NCBI GenBank assembly: GCA_015654605.1
Contig: JAATGO010000128.1
Span: forward strand, 1-7,488
Length of the DNA: 7,488 nt
Direction: 5' to 3'
Source: Betaproteobacteria bacterium
GTDB taxonomy: Bacteria; Pseudomonadota; Gammaproteobacteria; Burkholderiales; Burkholderiaceae
Under the pieces are notes generated by a model, which was given only the letters and a program-made list of their open reading frames with translations, did not search any database and was not told the origin of the DNA. Every line of letters begins with the position of its first letter. The first letter of the stretch is position 1. Both the position numbers and the translations under genes were made by a program. Shown in pieces: positions 6,563 through 7,488 of this stretch.

Positions 6563-7488
6563 TCAGAACCCGATACCGAATGCCTTGAGTGAGTCTTGAA
6601 TATGTTGCATCGGCGGTAGTGTGCCAATCAATACCAGGCGCGAGCGCCGGTCATCATCCGGCCATGCGCGCATGTGCGTAGGTGCATGAATGAGATGCTG
6701 GATACCATGCACGACAACGGGTAATGTTGACTTTTGTATGTTCAAGATACCTTTGACGCGCAGGATATGATTCCCATGGCTATGTAGCAACATGCTCAAC
6801 CAGACGCCAAAAGCTACCCAGCTTAGTGGTTGTTCCAGATAAAAAGAGTAAGTACCGATATCGGTATGGGAGTTTTCTAAAATGGAGGCAGACTGCGGTT
6901 GATGTGATTCAAAAAAGGGCCGTGTGGTACTGGCAGATGTTGGTCGCCAATGCTGAATACTTCGGAGATCGTTCCCTCGTTCTAAATCCTGGTCGAGTAG
7001 TAATTCCGTATCGTCGATGCCATGATGAGATATATGCATGGTCGCCGAAGAGTTGATATGTGTCAGAGCACCTTCTAACAAGGACATTTGTGTGGCAGAG
7101 GTCAGATCTGCTTTGGTGATGATCAAGCGATCAGCGACAGCTACCTGACGACAAGATTGTACATGCTGTTGGAGTTGTCGCATGCCATTGACGGCATCCA
7201 CTGTTGTGATGACATTCCCGAGTCGCAGGTGATGTTTCAAGATCGGGTCTGTCATGATGGTATTGAGTATCGGCATGGGATCGGCCAGGCCGGTGGTTTC
7301 AATAACAATACGGTTGAATGGCGGTAATGTGCCACTTTGGCGTTGGTCGTTGAGATGTATCAGTGCTTGGCGCAGATCATCACGAATGCTGCAACAAATG
7401 CAGCCACTTTTCAGCAATACTATTTCTTGATCAATGTGTTCCAATAATTGATGGTCAAGACCAATTTCACCGATCTCATTCATTAACA
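6563..7488 (-). CDS. CobW/COG0523-family GTPase, putative metal chaperone (N-terminus cut by window edge)
   Basis: G3E-family P-loop GTPase of the COG0523 group, whose members deliver or insert metals (zinc, cobalt, iron, as in ZNG1, YjiA, CobW, NHase activators). The frame is open from the right edge at 7488 to the TGA at 6563; the P-loop GxxxxGKT region lies outside, and the ATG at 7483 is an internal Met in the conserved NEIGEIGLDH stretch, not the start. Numbering from that Met, the metal-binding CxCC motif is GCICC (27-31), the Walker B/switch region is ETTGLADP (62-69), and the guanine-specificity motif is TKAD (123-126) instead of NKxD, a variation common in this family. The CobW_C domain covers about 210-306 and ends GIGF. 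The linker between the domains (about 170-205) looks poorly conserved. His residues are frequent in the C-terminal half but there is no His tract. The substrate metal cannot be decided from this. Confidence 0.92.
   Translation of the reverse strand, partial: LMNEIGEIGLDHQLLEHIDQEIVLLKSGCICCSIRDDLRQALIHLNDQRQSGTLPPFNRIVIETTGLADPMPILNTIMTDPILKHHLRLGNVITTVDAVNGMRQLQQHVQSCRQVAVADRLIITKADLTSATQMSLLEGALTHINSSATMHISHHGIDDTELLLDQDLERGNDLRSIQHWRPTSASTTRPFFESHQPQSASILENSHTDIGTYSFYLEQPLSWVAFGVWLSMLLHSHGNHILRVKGILNIQKSTLPVVVHGIQHLIHAPTHMRAWPDDDRRSRLVLIGTLPPMQHIQDSLKAFGIGF

Noticed and set aside
7481..7483. ATG near the right edge as the true start of the CobW-family gene
   Set aside because: The frame stays open to the window edge and the Met falls inside the conserved segment after the P-loop, so the gene continues outside.

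Overview
The window looks like chromosomal DNA of a Gram-negative proteobacterium, most probably a betaproteobacterium of moderate GC content. The grounds are the type of the divergent isoaspartyl-methyltransferase-like protein, its pairing with a single-domain rhodanese, and a YkgJ-type cysteine-cluster protein. That placement rests on remembered family resemblance, not on a search.

Layout. From 1 to 3830, on the minus strand, lies a two-gene tripartite efflux operon: a periplasmic adaptor lipoprotein (2628-3830), then an AcrB/MexB-class RND pump (1-2616), whose last roughly 170 residues run off the left edge. A long AT-rich intergenic region (3831-4325) separates it from a divergent TetR/AcrR-type repressor (4326-5015, plus strand). 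That region contains a perfect inverted repeat (4160-4183) whose 10-base arms match the E. coli AcrR operator as I remember it, overlapping a consensus -10 box that points at the efflux operon. Tail to tail with the repressor gene is a minus-strand pair: a PIMT-like methyltransferase (5359-6012) followed 6 bases later by a rhodanese (5029-5352). A 237-base divergent gap leads to a small plus-strand YkgJ-family protein (6250-6507). This converges on a COG0523/CobW-family GTPase (6563-7488, minus strand) whose N-terminus lies beyond the right edge.

How the genes work together. The adaptor and pump would form the inner-membrane and periplasmic parts of a multidrug efflux complex; no outer-membrane channel gene is visible. 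The repressor presumably binds the palindrome and shuts off the operon, and perhaps itself, until a ligand releases it. The methyltransferase and rhodanese are probably co-transcribed. The YkgJ and CobW proteins both have cysteine clusters suited to binding zinc or iron and may belong to metal homeostasis, but they are convergent and so not an operon.

I see no mobile element, CRISPR array, tRNA or rRNA. Most of the window is conventional. The best leads are the very conserved operator with an unusually long leader, the loss of the key substrate-binding Ser motif in the PIMT-like protein, and a perfect 10-bp hairpin inside the rhodanese 3' end.
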